Assembly (NCBI GenBank): GCA_946405675.1
Contig: CAMJIC010000133.1
Span: 1-6,911 of the forward strand
Length of the DNA: 6,911 nt
From: an uncultured Clostridia bacterium
GTDB lineage: Bacteria > Bacillota > Clostridia > Lachnospirales > Lachnospiraceae
Direction: 5' to 3'
Positions 1 to 6,766 of the stretch are shown piece after piece (the first letter of the stretch is position 1; each line of letters begins with the position of its first letter). Both the position numbers and the translations under genes were made by a program. The notes under the pieces were generated by a model that saw only the letters and a program-made list of their open reading frames with translations, was not told the DNA's origin and ran no database searches.

Positions 1-387
1 TGCCCCGTATGCGGTTTCCATACGGAGGGAAAAGGCGTGCCCGAAGAACGGATTACATAAAAGCTGGACGATATCAAGAACTACGCCCAAAACTGTGATC
101 CGATGCCAGTTCTTCTTCCATGTCAGCCCGCAGTACTCCAATGTAAAGTCCAGCAGGCAATACATGGTGATATCAATCCCGCAGGCATACAGATACCTTC
201 CGATCGCGGACAGCCATTCCACCTGCCCGACAATGATTAATAGGTTCCCGATGACGGGAGGCAGCAGTGCATACAGGAAGCATGTTACTTTCGGCGCGAT
301 TTCCTTTTCTGAACGCCTTGATATACCGGCACAGATAATCAAAGCCACGGCCACCGCCGCAACCATCAGTGCTATTATATTGCGCAT
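1..387 (-). CDS. N-terminal part of a multi-pass membrane protein, probable 7TM sensor module (partial)
   Basis: An open frame of 129 codons starts at ATG 387-385 and runs off the left edge with no stop, so the 3' end is missing. The translation begins MRNIIALMVAAVAVALIICA and shows four hydrophobic segments at about residues 2-20, 33-54, 62-83 and 96-113, with short charged loops between them (RRSEKE near 24-29, WKKNWH near 90-95). The pattern of TM2 ending in a glycine before a short loop, then 'GRYLYACGIDITMYCLLDFT' and a 'NPFFGHAF' turn after TM4, resembles the N-terminal 7TM module found before GGDEF, EAL or histidine kinase domains in Clostridia. The output domain is outside the window, so a cyclic-di-GMP or kinase role is inference. 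A good promoter lies just upstream (427-455). A GGGG lies 8 nt before the start as a modest ribosome binding site. A competing upstream ATG reads ATG-GGG-TAA and stops at once. I am sure of a coding frame but much less sure of the family. Confidence 0.72.
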   Translation of the reverse strand, partial: MRNIIALMVAAVAVALIICAGISRRSEKEIAPKVTCFLYALLPPVIGNLLIIVGQVEWLSAIGRYLYACGIDITMYCLLDFTLEYCGLTWKKNWHRITVLGVVLDIVQLLCNPFFGHAFSLRMETAYGA

Positions 388-426
388 GACACTTACCCCA
401 TTATGTTCTCTCTGTTAAACAACTTC

Positions 427-455
427 AGTATAGAGGGTTTTGGGGAAGTACACAA
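427..455 (-). promoter_or_regulatory. Sigma-A-type promoter for the membrane protein gene
   Basis: On the minus strand a -35 box TTGTGT (450-455) is separated by exactly 17 nt from a -10 box TATACT (427-432), which matches the consensus at five of six positions. Transcription would start near 420, giving a 5' leader of about 33 nt before the ATG at 387. The promoter sits at the edge of the repeat-rich intergenic region, so the neighbouring repeats could affect or supply it. Confidence 0.62.
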
Positions 456-473
456 GAGGTTCCGCCAAAGACT

Positions 474-531
474 CCGCTGGCCAAGGTGTGACTTGTAACG
501 ACCCGCCGGAAGGTGTGTGATTTGTAAGGAG
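474..531. repeat. Degenerate two-copy tandem repeat of about 29 bp
   Basis: Two adjacent units of about 29 bp can be aligned: 474-502 and 503-531. Both start CCGC(T/C)GG, continue with AAGGTGTG, then (A)CTTGTAA or TGATTTGTAA. A shorter related start, CCGCCAAAG, lies just before them at 462-470. The second unit abuts the left arm of the 208-bp palindromic element. The role is unknown; it could be a remnant of the same mobile or structured element. Confidence 0.6.
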
Positions 532-737
532 CTGTTCAGAAATAACTTGTACATATGACGCAGGACAAACGTTCATATGCAAGGAGGAAAACGCAGCCGT
601 AGCGGGGATTCGGCATGAGGTGGCACCGGCTTTAGCCGGTGACGGAGTCCTGATGCCATCATGTACGGCGAGGCTTTCCAACGCAGCAGATGAGCGTTTG
701 GACAAGTCAGATGCACAAGTTATTCTGTAACAGATCT
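530..737. repeat. 208-bp nested palindromic (MITE-like) element flanked by TAAGG direct repeats
   Basis: The left half (530-630) and right half (635-736) are imperfect reverse complements around the loop TTTA (631-634). From outside in, the paired blocks are 530-536 with 728-735; 537-559 with 706-727 (20 of 22 pairs plus one bulged A); 566-580 with 686-700 (13 of 15); 612-620 with 649-657 (8 of 9); and a perfect 7-bp inner stem, CACCGGC (624-630) with GCCGGTG (635-641). The pentamer TAAGG occurs on both sides (525-529 and 738-742) and could be a target-site duplication. No transposase is present, so if mobile the element is non-autonomous. It could equally be a structured RNA or a REP-like palindromic unit. 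The pairing is seen directly; mobility is inference. Confidence 0.68.
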
Positions 738-740
738 TAA

Positions 741-781
741 GGCTGTCCCCATTGCAGTTCTCTGCCGCGATGGGAACAGCC
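741..781 (-). terminator. Stem-loop with 12-bp stem and inner hairpin (possible terminator of the nucleotidase transcript)
   Basis: GGCTGTCCCCAT (741-752) pairs with ATGGGAACAGCC (770-781). The single non-Watson-Crick position is a G-U wobble if transcribed from the minus strand, so the structure is better on that strand. The loop contains a second hairpin, GCAG (754-757) with CTGC (762-765), around a four-base loop. The minus-strand sequence after the stem is only TTAAG, so this is not a classical U-tract terminator. It may instead be part of the adjoining repeat element. Confidence 0.45.
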
Positions 782-815
782 TCTTCTCTCAAAATAATAA
801 TTGTCGTCATTGCGG

Positions 816-843
816 AGCGGTTCAGAACCTGCTTTGAACCGCT
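816..843 (-). terminator. Stem-loop 3 bp downstream of the nucleotidase stop codon
   Basis: A perfect 9-bp inverted repeat, AGCGGTTCA (816-824) with TGAACCGCT (835-843), has a 10-nt loop and begins three bases after the nucleotidase stop (849-847). Position and stem suit a terminator or a 3'-end stabilising hairpin. A T-rich stretch (TTATTATTTT on the minus strand) follows only about 15 nt later instead of directly, so intrinsic termination is plausible but not classical. Confidence 0.5.
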
Positions 844-846
844 GCG

Positions 847-2559
847 TTATGGTTTCCAAAGAATCCGGTTTTGGGGTTCCCTGTAATCCTCAGGTATAAC
901 GCCTCCCAGATTCTCCTCTATGTATTGGATTAATACTTCATTATCCGAGACGGCGGCCATGCTCAGGACCACTGCTTCCTTGAACATCGAATAACCGTCA
1001 CCGCCATTCAGGAGATAGCTGGTGCCTGTCACGGTATATTCCGCCTTCGGGTCAAGCTCCTTTCCGCCGATCTTAACGTCGGAAACCCGGTATTCTCCGT
1101 CTACTGAGACAAACTGATTATTGCCGTCCACCCGGACACTGCTCTCTATGTCCTTGTTGACGCAAAACTGCATGCCGGAAACCTGGGGAAAAACAGCAGA
1201 TACCGCAGGCAGCTTTGACACGCCATATTCAAGGGCATCCAGGAGCATCTGGCCTGTAACCTTTGCCGTCATCATATCGCTGGAATAAGGCAATACATCC
1301 ATCACGTCCTGATATGTGACAGTGCCGGCTTCCAGGTTGTTGCGTACAGATCCGGCGTTCAGCAGGGCGACCTGTGTGCCGCCGATGGCCCGGAAAGCAT
1401 CCGCCACAAGGTCGCACAGCGGGTTTTCCGCTACCCTGCTCACGTCATACCCATTCTCGTCACGAACGATCATGTCATAGGACAGATCGCCGATCCTGCG
1501 TTCCATGACATCGGCATAGGAAGCGACGATGTCATCCATAAATGACTTCATGTCCGGATCCACATAGCGTTCAATTCCTTTGCGCATGACTGTCTCAAAG
1601 GGAATATCTTCGGGCTTCGGAACGCTGTCGATCAGCTTTTCTTCCATATGTCCATCCTTGTAGATCGTCAGCTGTCCGAAAGCCTGCATCTTCGTACCGG
1701 CCTGCGCGAAGGGAACCTGCCTGCCCTCCTTGTCCGCCGCGGTTCGATTATAGATTTCATGGGAATGCCCATCGATGACCGCGTCCAGCCCCGTCAGCTT
1801 CTCCAGGATGGCTTCACTGCGGAACTGCTCCGTGATGGTATCATTGTTGCCCAGATGGGAAACCAGGATCACATAGTCGGCGCCATTGTCCCGTACTTCG
1901 TCGATGTACTTCTGGAGCGCCTCACTCAGCCTCTCTCCGGTATGGTCAGCCAGAAAGTCCAATACCGGCCTGCCCTCCTCATCCACGATTTCACTGATTT
2001 TGGTTTTCGTGAAGGTATCCGGCGTGACGGCTCCGATCAGCCCGATCCTGATCTCCCCGGCATCGAGTATGCGCCAGGGCTCAAACACAGGTTTGCCGTC
2101 CGCCGTGCAGAAATTGGCACAGACATATCCGCATTGAAGCGATTCCGCGCACTGAGCCAGTGCTTCAAATCCAAAGTCAAACTCATGATTCCCCGGCACG
2201 GCCAGGTCATACCCCAGATGATTCATCATCCTGACGATCTGAGCGCCTTTGGAGATAACGCCGATGGAGCCCCCCTGTATGGCATCTCCTGCATCAATGA
2301 GCAGGACATGGTCATACACAGCCTCCAGCTCCTTCTGATACAGGGCAAGGCCATCATAGCCGATATTGTCCTCAAACCCCACATGCACGTCATTGGTATG
2401 CAGAATCACAGCAGCAACCTCCTCCGGGTTTCCGGCGGGGAAGGAGTCAGCCACTGCATTTGCGGCATGTGAAACGACCGTAAAGGCGCCGGATAGGATG
2501 GCAATGACCACAAAAGCAGAAATCAGCAGTGCACTCTTCAATCGATTCATCCGATTCAT
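847..2559 (-). CDS. Secreted 5'-nucleotidase / UDP-sugar hydrolase-type metallophosphoesterase
   Basis: This 570-residue protein belongs to the UshA/YfkN-type 5'-nucleotidases, which remove phosphate from extracellular nucleotides using two metal ions. A signal peptide or membrane anchor spans residues 1-35 (basic MNRMNRLK, hydrophobic 9-29, AxA-like SHA/ANA near 30-35). The N-terminal metallophosphoesterase domain carries the metal ligands in order: HTNDVH (Asp57, His59), GD (Asp92), GNHEFD (Asn124-His125), His235 in 'ILVSHLG', and GHSH (His265, His267). The C-terminal substrate-binding domain (about 355-535) shows NPLCDLVADAF, 'NAGSVRNNLEAG' (Arg406), the LPYSSDMM/TG block and 'LLNGGDGYSMF' at 516-526. 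The metal-site motifs and overall length fit the family, and no LPXTG or S-layer anchor is seen. The chosen ATG has a GGGGG 10 nt upstream; Met4 lacks such a site. It lies 91 bp downstream of the S8 protease gene on the same strand and is probably co-transcribed. The exact substrate (AMP, UDP-glucose, cyclic nucleotide) cannot be told from sequence. Confidence 0.95.
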   Translation of the reverse strand: MNRMNRLKSALLISAFVVIAILSGAFTVVSHAANAVADSFPAGNPEEVAAVILHTNDVHVGFEDNIGYDGLALYQKELEAVYDHVLLIDAGDAIQGGSIGVISKGAQIVRMMNHLGYDLAVPGNHEFDFGFEALAQCAESLQCGYVCANFCTADGKPVFEPWRILDAGEIRIGLIGAVTPDTFTKTKISEIVDEEGRPVLDFLADHTGERLSEALQKYIDEVRDNGADYVILVSHLGNNDTITEQFRSEAILEKLTGLDAVIDGHSHEIYNRTAADKEGRQVPFAQAGTKMQAFGQLTIYKDGHMEEKLIDSVPKPEDIPFETVMRKGIERYVDPDMKSFMDDIVASYADVMERRIGDLSYDMIVRDENGYDVSRVAENPLCDLVADAFRAIGGTQVALLNAGSVRNNLEAGTVTYQDVMDVLPYSSDMMTAKVTGQMLLDALEYGVSKLPAVSAVFPQVSGMQFCVNKDIESSVRVDGNNQFVSVDGEYRVSDVKIGGKELDPKAEYTVTGTSYLLNGGDGYSMFKEAVVLSMAAVSDNEVLIQYIEENLGGVIPEDYREPQNRILWKP

Positions 2560-2650
2560 TCTATTACGTCCCCCATGTTTATGTTGTTCCCTGTGCAGCC
2601 GAATCCCAGGCTGTAACCATGGAATCAGATTTTATCCCGCTGAAACCGAT

Positions 2651-5600
2651 TCACTCATCCACTCCGAACCGGGTGGACCGCAGATACACAACCTCAGGCT
2701 CTGTTGCATTCATCGCCAGCACGTACAGCCATCCGTCACCGCACGCGGCGATAGGCTGGAATGCCTTGTTGTAGCAGGATACCTGTTCCAGTGCCCGGAA
2801 CCGTATTTCATCATCCTCCAGAATAAATGTATCCTGTCCGGAGGCATCGGTGCAGATCAGGGCAATTCCATTGTCAAAGCCTGCCATCGACGCTTTCAAC
2901 AGATCAAGATAATCAAGGGCAGGCAGCCCCTGTGACAGGTCTTCCTGGACAAATTCCTCCTGGCCGCTGTCCCAGGTCATCTTCAGAAGCACAAAGATTT
3001 CATCATAATTTTCATCATAAGTGCTTCCCAGAAGATACACGGCATGGGCACTGGCCGCAGTCTGGGTGCTGTAGATGGTTAATCCCTCCGGGAGATTACC
3101 GTCAACCGGCACTACGGTTTTGTTATCCAGATCGACCCTGTAGAAGCATGGGAAGGGATACTGCCCCAAGCCTTCCCCGGTACGGGCATATTCTTCCGTA
3201 TCTTCTTCTGTTTCCTCTGTCTCAGTCCCGGAGCCCTTCGCTTCTTCTGCCTCAGTCCCGGCATCCTCTGCTTCTTCCGCCCCGGTCCCGGAGCACTCCG
3301 CTTCTTCTGCCTCGGTTCCGGCATTCTCCGCCTCTTCTGCTTCAGTTCCGGGTTCTCCTGCTTCATCCTCCTCTTCCATGCGGATATCTGTCACCAGAAA
3401 CAGCTCATCCTCAATCGCGAACAGCTGCGCGCTCCTGCAAAGCTTCTCCATCGGAATCTCTTCCCACGAATCAGAAGCGGGATCGTAGGCACAGATTGCA
3501 GGTGAAGATGCCGGTTCCAGGCCCTCCCTGCAGCTATAGCAATACAGCTTCCCTTTGGAAATGGCAAAGCCGCTGTTTTCCATGGTCCGTCCATGGATGG
3601 CATCCGGCAGGTCCGCGCAGCGTGACCACTTTTTTTCAGCCAGGTCAAGACGCCACAGCGCCTGTGCCCGTTCCAGCCCATAGACAGCCATCACATAAAG
3701 GGAACCGTCCGTCACCGCCATTCCAAGGAATCCGTCCGCCCGGTCTTCCATGAATCTTTCATCCGCAAGGGGAAGCGGCCAGCTCTTCTCATAAAGCCTG
3801 CGGCCATTGGGCTCCATGGATGAAGCAAACAGGCGGCGGAAAACAGCCTCATCCTCATTGACGATCCTGACCTCATGCATGCCGTTTGAAAGATGGCCGG
3901 GATCTGCTGTGATCTTCCCATCGCTCCATTCCAGTGCCTCAGTCTTTTTTCCGTCAATATACAGGTCTCCGGAATCGCCAAAGAAATAGCCGCAGACTGT
4001 CAGCATACTGCCATCCATCAATGCATCCGTTATGATCGGCGCCTTCTTTATGAATTCCGACTGCCCGTGCAGGTTCAGCCGTCCGCCCGTGCTGCAAAGC
4101 TGCGACAGGTCTTCATCATAATCAACCGCCGCAAGAAGCTTTGCCTTCCGCTCGATGGCGGCCTGCTCCAGCTCCTCCGTCGTCATGTCAGCCGAGGCGG
4201 GTTCATCCTTCGCAATGACGGCAAGGCTGCCGGTCACGCAGGGCGCTGCCATCGACGTGCCGCACATGGTCTCATAAGCGCCCGAATAAGCCTTCGCACT
4301 GCCGGCCGCAATGTTGTCAAAGTACAGCTCCGTCGATCCCTTTTCAGACTGCAGCGGCTCCATCTCCGTCTTTGCGATCCCGAACTCCAGCAGAATGTAT
4401 TTCTGTCCGCCGTCCTCCCACGCATAGAGCCCGTCGATCACTCCCGGATCCGCAGGATGGGACAGATCGCTTTCCATCTCAGCTTCCGTCTGCAAAGCAC
4501 CGTCGTCTGCCTCAGTCTGGGCAGCACACTCGCTGTCCATGCCTGAAGCATCCATTTCCCCATCTGATCCATTGCCGCCTTCTGCCTCAAATGTGCTGTG
4601 GTAATACGCCGCTTCATTGACGAACCGGTCAAGGTCAACGCTCAGATCCGCCCACTGCTGTGCAGAAAGGGATGCCGTCATTGCCTTCCCGAGCCCCGTT
4701 CCAAGCTCCTGACTGATCCCCTCGATGGATGACAGCGCACTGTCATAACGCATGTCAACCGGTACCGGTGTGATGGTTCCGTCCGCTTCCTTCCTGGCGC
4801 ACAGAACACCGGTCAGCCCTGCAGTAATATGGTTCTTATCACTCAAGGCTGCTCTCACGACCGCCTGGGACGCACTTCCGTCCTCCCCCGCAGGGAGGGC
4901 GATCCACATCGTCTGCCCGGCCACATACAGGCCAGGCATCCATACAGGATCCTGCTCTGTCTCCCGGGAAGGAAGCTGATCTAATGGCACAGCATAACAG
5001 AAGCTGTCATCAAATCCTGCCTTTGACGAAATGCTCCCGATCTGCCTGGCTTCTCCCTCCGGAAGATCTTCGTCTATGCCTTTCACTGGACATCGGTCAA
5101 AGAACCGCACGCAGGCAGCTGGCTGGTCAAAACGCTCAATGCTGCCATTTGCCAGGTATTCCCTCTTCGCCGCCTCCGGGAAAAAACGCCTCCTGCTTTC
5201 TGTGTCCCGCAGTTCCCCCTCGGAAGTCCTCTTCTCTACCATCTCCGGTACCGTGGAGAGGATCTGCGTGCCGGGAGCAAACACATCTGTTGACATCTGC
5301 CCGTAGCAGGAGAACATGGGCTTTTTTCCATCCATATCCGCCGCGTTGACCACAATGACATAAGGGCTGTTGTTCTGCCCGCCCATATCGATCGTCTGGT
5401 CAAGATCGGTGGATGCGTTGCCTGACGCATATACCGTATTGACGCCAAGCGCCCCAAGCCTGTTCGCCATTACGGTATGGATCAGCTGAGGCTGCATGGA
5501 ACCAAGGGAGACGTTGACCGCCTTCAGGTTCACTTCCTTTGCCACGGTGCACAGCCACTCAAAGCCCTTCAGCACATCGGAAGATCCCTGTCCCATCCCG

Positions 5601-6706
5601 TCATTGTCATTCACCCGGACCGCCAGCAGCTTCGCGCCCTTCGCGATCCCGGAGATGCCCTCCTGATCCCAGGAGGCTCCAATGATCCCGGCGAGATGCG
5701 TCCCATGGAAGTAATGGTCTGAGACATCCTTCCGGTATTCCTCCTCATCATCAAAGGGTTCTCCAAACAAAGAGGTTCTTGTATTGACATTGACCCCGTG
5801 GGGCCCGCAGTTATATTTTTCCTGCTGCTCGGGTGAAAATGTGTAGAACACCTCTTCCAGATCCGGATGGGTCGTATCCACCCCGGTGTCCATGATACAG
5901 ATCGTTCCGGAAGCGTTCTCCTCCTCCCCGTTCCAGCCGGGCACATTCAGCCCGTATCCCGCATGATCCGGCGCTGCCGGAGTGGAGAAAACGGAACCGC
6001 TGTCTCCTGTCATATACCATTGGAACGGCGTAAGATCCCCCTGGGATTCCCCAATGGCTGCAGATGCATTCCCACCGCCTTGCTGCCTTTGGGGGTCATC
6101 GGATACGCTCCCCTGCTCTTTTCCATATTCCCCGTCACTGCCTTTTTCTCCATCATTGCCGTTTTGCCCGTCCGTTTCGTTTTTCCCGGCAAAATAGTTC
6201 GGCTCCGCCATGATCACGCCAGGGATCTCATACAGCTGCTCCAGAAGATCCCCTGTTGTCATCTCCCCGTCTCTGACCAGGAAGATCTGAAAGGAATCCT
6301 GGAACCTGTTCTCCACATCCTTCAGCCGCCCGCTGACGATCGAGGAATAATCCTGTCCGCCGCCTTCTTTCCTCTCCAGCGCCTGAACGATGTCCCTGCG
6401 CCCGGCCTTGGCCAGCAGTACGCAATCCCCTGGAAGGAGATCCATAGCCGCCTGGTTCACGACAACGACCGCCTCTCCCTTCGCATAATTTCCGGCCTGG
6501 AGCAGGGCATCCGCCAGATGGCTAAAATCCGTTTCAGGAGTCTCTTTCTGCACAAGAGGCATTTCTTCCGCCCCGGCGATGGCTGAAAAGCCTCCCGCGA
6601 GACCAGATCCGGCCAGAACCGCTGCGGACAAAAAGGCAGTCACGCATTTCCAGGGTCTCAGCATCCCATGTCCTTCGTAAAATGCATGTAACCTGTTTTT
6701 CTTCAT
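2651..6706 (-). CDS. Secreted S8 (subtilisin-like) serine protease with inserted domain, IPT/TIG-like domain and Kelch-like propeller
   Basis: The protein has 1351 residues counted from ATG 6706. This start is preferred over the in-frame ATG at 6730 because GGAGG sits 8 nt before it and it begins a classic signal peptide (MKKNR, then hydrophobic 21-45, ending AGAEE). Order: I9-like pro-domain about 76-172 (ending 'IPGVIMAEPNY'); Gly/Asp/Glu-rich linker 174-215; catalytic domain from about 224. The triad is Asp273 (IMDTGVD), His334 (HGTH) and Ser818 (GTSMAAP), with oxyanion Asn430 (ASGN). Asn430 and Ser818 are 388 residues apart, against 66 in subtilisin, because of an insertion at about 488-808 after 'FAPGTQILSTVP'. 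The insertion includes an acidic tract (711-748) and a beta-rich, jelly-roll-like part (759-802). Then come an IPT/TIG-like domain (about 887-962) and a Kelch-like propeller (about 968-1347), split by an acidic repeat (1110-1175). No sortase or S-layer anchor is visible, so release or non-covalent attachment is likely. About two dozen cysteines follow the signal peptide. Substrate unknown. Confidence 0.93.
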   Translation of the reverse strand: MKKNRLHAFYEGHGMLRPWKCVTAFLSAAVLAGSGLAGGFSAIAGAEEMPLVQKETPETDFSHLADALLQAGNYAKGEAVVVVNQAAMDLLPGDCVLLAKAGRRDIVQALERKEGGGQDYSSIVSGRLKDVENRFQDSFQIFLVRDGEMTTGDLLEQLYEIPGVIMAEPNYFAGKNETDGQNGNDGEKGSDGEYGKEQGSVSDDPQRQQGGGNASAAIGESQGDLTPFQWYMTGDSGSVFSTPAAPDHAGYGLNVPGWNGEEENASGTICIMDTGVDTTHPDLEEVFYTFSPEQQEKYNCGPHGVNVNTRTSLFGEPFDDEEEYRKDVSDHYFHGTHLAGIIGASWDQEGISGIAKGAKLLAVRVNDNDGMGQGSSDVLKGFEWLCTVAKEVNLKAVNVSLGSMQPQLIHTVMANRLGALGVNTVYASGNASTDLDQTIDMGGQNNSPYVIVVNAADMDGKKPMFSCYGQMSTDVFAPGTQILSTVPEMVEKRTSEGELRDTESRRRFFPEAAKREYLANGSIERFDQPAACVRFFDRCPVKGIDEDLPEGEARQIGSISSKAGFDDSFCYAVPLDQLPSRETEQDPVWMPGLYVAGQTMWIALPAGEDGSASQAVVRAALSDKNHITAGLTGVLCARKEADGTITPVPVDMRYDSALSSIEGISQELGTGLGKAMTASLSAQQWADLSVDLDRFVNEAAYYHSTFEAEGGNGSDGEMDASGMDSECAAQTEADDGALQTEAEMESDLSHPADPGVIDGLYAWEDGGQKYILLEFGIAKTEMEPLQSEKGSTELYFDNIAAGSAKAYSGAYETMCGTSMAAPCVTGSLAVIAKDEPASADMTTEELEQAAIERKAKLLAAVDYDEDLSQLCSTGGRLNLHGQSEFIKKAPIITDALMDGSMLTVCGYFFGDSGDLYIDGKKTEALEWSDGKITADPGHLSNGMHEVRIVNEDEAVFRRLFASSMEPNGRRLYEKSWPLPLADERFMEDRADGFLGMAVTDGSLYVMAVYGLERAQALWRLDLAEKKWSRCADLPDAIHGRTMENSGFAISKGKLYCYSCREGLEPASSPAICAYDPASDSWEEIPMEKLCRSAQLFAIEDELFLVTDIRMEEEDEAGEPGTEAEEAENAGTEAEEAECSGTGAEEAEDAGTEAEEAKGSGTETEETEEDTEEYARTGEGLGQYPFPCFYRVDLDNKTVVPVDGNLPEGLTIYSTQTAASAHAVYLLGSTYDENYDEIFVLLKMTWDSGQEEFVQEDLSQGLPALDYLDLLKASMAGFDNGIALICTDASGQDTFILEDDEIRFRALEQVSCYNKAFQPIAACGDGWLYVLAMNATEPEVVYLRSTRFGVDE
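3203..3352 (-). repeat. Five in-frame 30-bp repeats encoding an acidic GTEAEEAE-type decapeptide
   Basis: Residues 1119-1168 of the S8 protease are five decapeptides of the form (P/A/S)G-T-(E/G)-(A/T)-E-E-(A/T)-(E/K)-x. They are encoded by 30-bp DNA repeats visible on the plus strand as CTTCTTCTGCCTCAGTCCCG-like units. The block is strongly acidic and probably disordered. It sits between a beta-strand of the propeller (residues 1092-1108) and the next one (1187-1200), so it is a loop expansion and not a terminal linker. Copy number may vary between strains by replication slippage; this is inference. Confidence 0.85.
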
Positions 6707-6714
6707 AATCTGAT

Positions 6715-6719
6715 CCTCC
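6715..6719 (-). promoter_or_regulatory. Ribosome binding site that fixes the protease start
   Basis: CCTCC on the plus strand reads GGAGG on the minus strand and lies 8 nt before ATG 6706. It falls inside the frame that would be translated from the upstream ATG at 6730. That longer start would have almost no leader if the promoter at 6739-6766 is used, which supports initiation at 6706. Confidence 0.85.
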
Positions 6720-6738
6720 AACTTGGCCATAGCATGGA

Positions 6739-6766
6739 ATCATATGAACCATATGGTTCCATGCAA
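6739..6766 (-). promoter_or_regulatory. Candidate promoter of the protease-nucleotidase unit
   Basis: Read on the minus strand, TTGCAT (6761-6766, three of six matches to the -35 consensus) and TATGAT (6739-6744, five of six matches to the -10 consensus) are 16 nt apart. Transcription would start near 6732, giving a leader of about 26 nt that carries the GGAGG site. The weak -35 box would suit a regulated promoter. No rival promoter of similar quality was found in 6767-6911. Confidence 0.5.
6746..6759. promoter_or_regulatory. Perfect 14-bp palindrome in the promoter spacer (candidate operator)
   Basis: GAACCATATGGTTC is a perfect dyad and occupies positions 6746-6759 of the 6745-6760 spacer between the proposed -10 and -35 boxes. 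It is nested in a wider inverted repeat, GCATGGAA (6732-6739) with TTCCATGC (6757-6764). A DNA-binding protein dimer here would block or distort RNA polymerase binding. Alternatively, the wider repeat could act as an RNA hairpin if transcription starts further upstream. The regulator is unknown. Confidence 0.5.

Noticed and set aside
95..418. A 107-codon plus-strand open frame
   Set aside because: It is the antisense shadow of the minus-strand membrane protein frame (387 to 1), which has clear transmembrane segments and an upstream promoter.
537..727. A cyclic-di-GMP or cobalamin riboswitch upstream of the membrane protein gene
   Set aside because: I do not find the conserved sequence blocks of these riboswitches, and the structured region lies upstream of the best promoter for that gene, so it would not be in its leader.
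415..810. A 131-codon minus-strand open frame spanning the repeat-rich intergenic region
   Set aside because: It has no ribosome binding site, runs through both stem-loops and the whole palindrome, lacks any recognisable domain, and its composition looks like translated repeat DNA.
1648..2472. A 274-codon plus-strand open frame
   Set aside because: It lies entirely antisense to the nucleotidase gene, whose catalytic motifs are intact; the plus-strand product shows no domain.
2596..2613. A short hairpin (CAGCC/GGCTG) between the protease and nucleotidase genes
   Set aside because: The stem is only 5 bp and no T-tract follows on the minus strand, so it is not a credible terminator.
2827..3753. 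A 308-codon plus-strand open frame rich in Pro, Ser and Leu
   Set aside because: It is the antisense shadow of the protease propeller and acidic repeat; its composition follows from the GA-rich repeat on the other strand.
6707..6730. Eight extra N-terminal codons of the protease (start at 6730)
   Set aside because: The GGAGG site lies within this stretch, and the predicted transcription start is almost at 6730, so initiation at 6706 is favoured.
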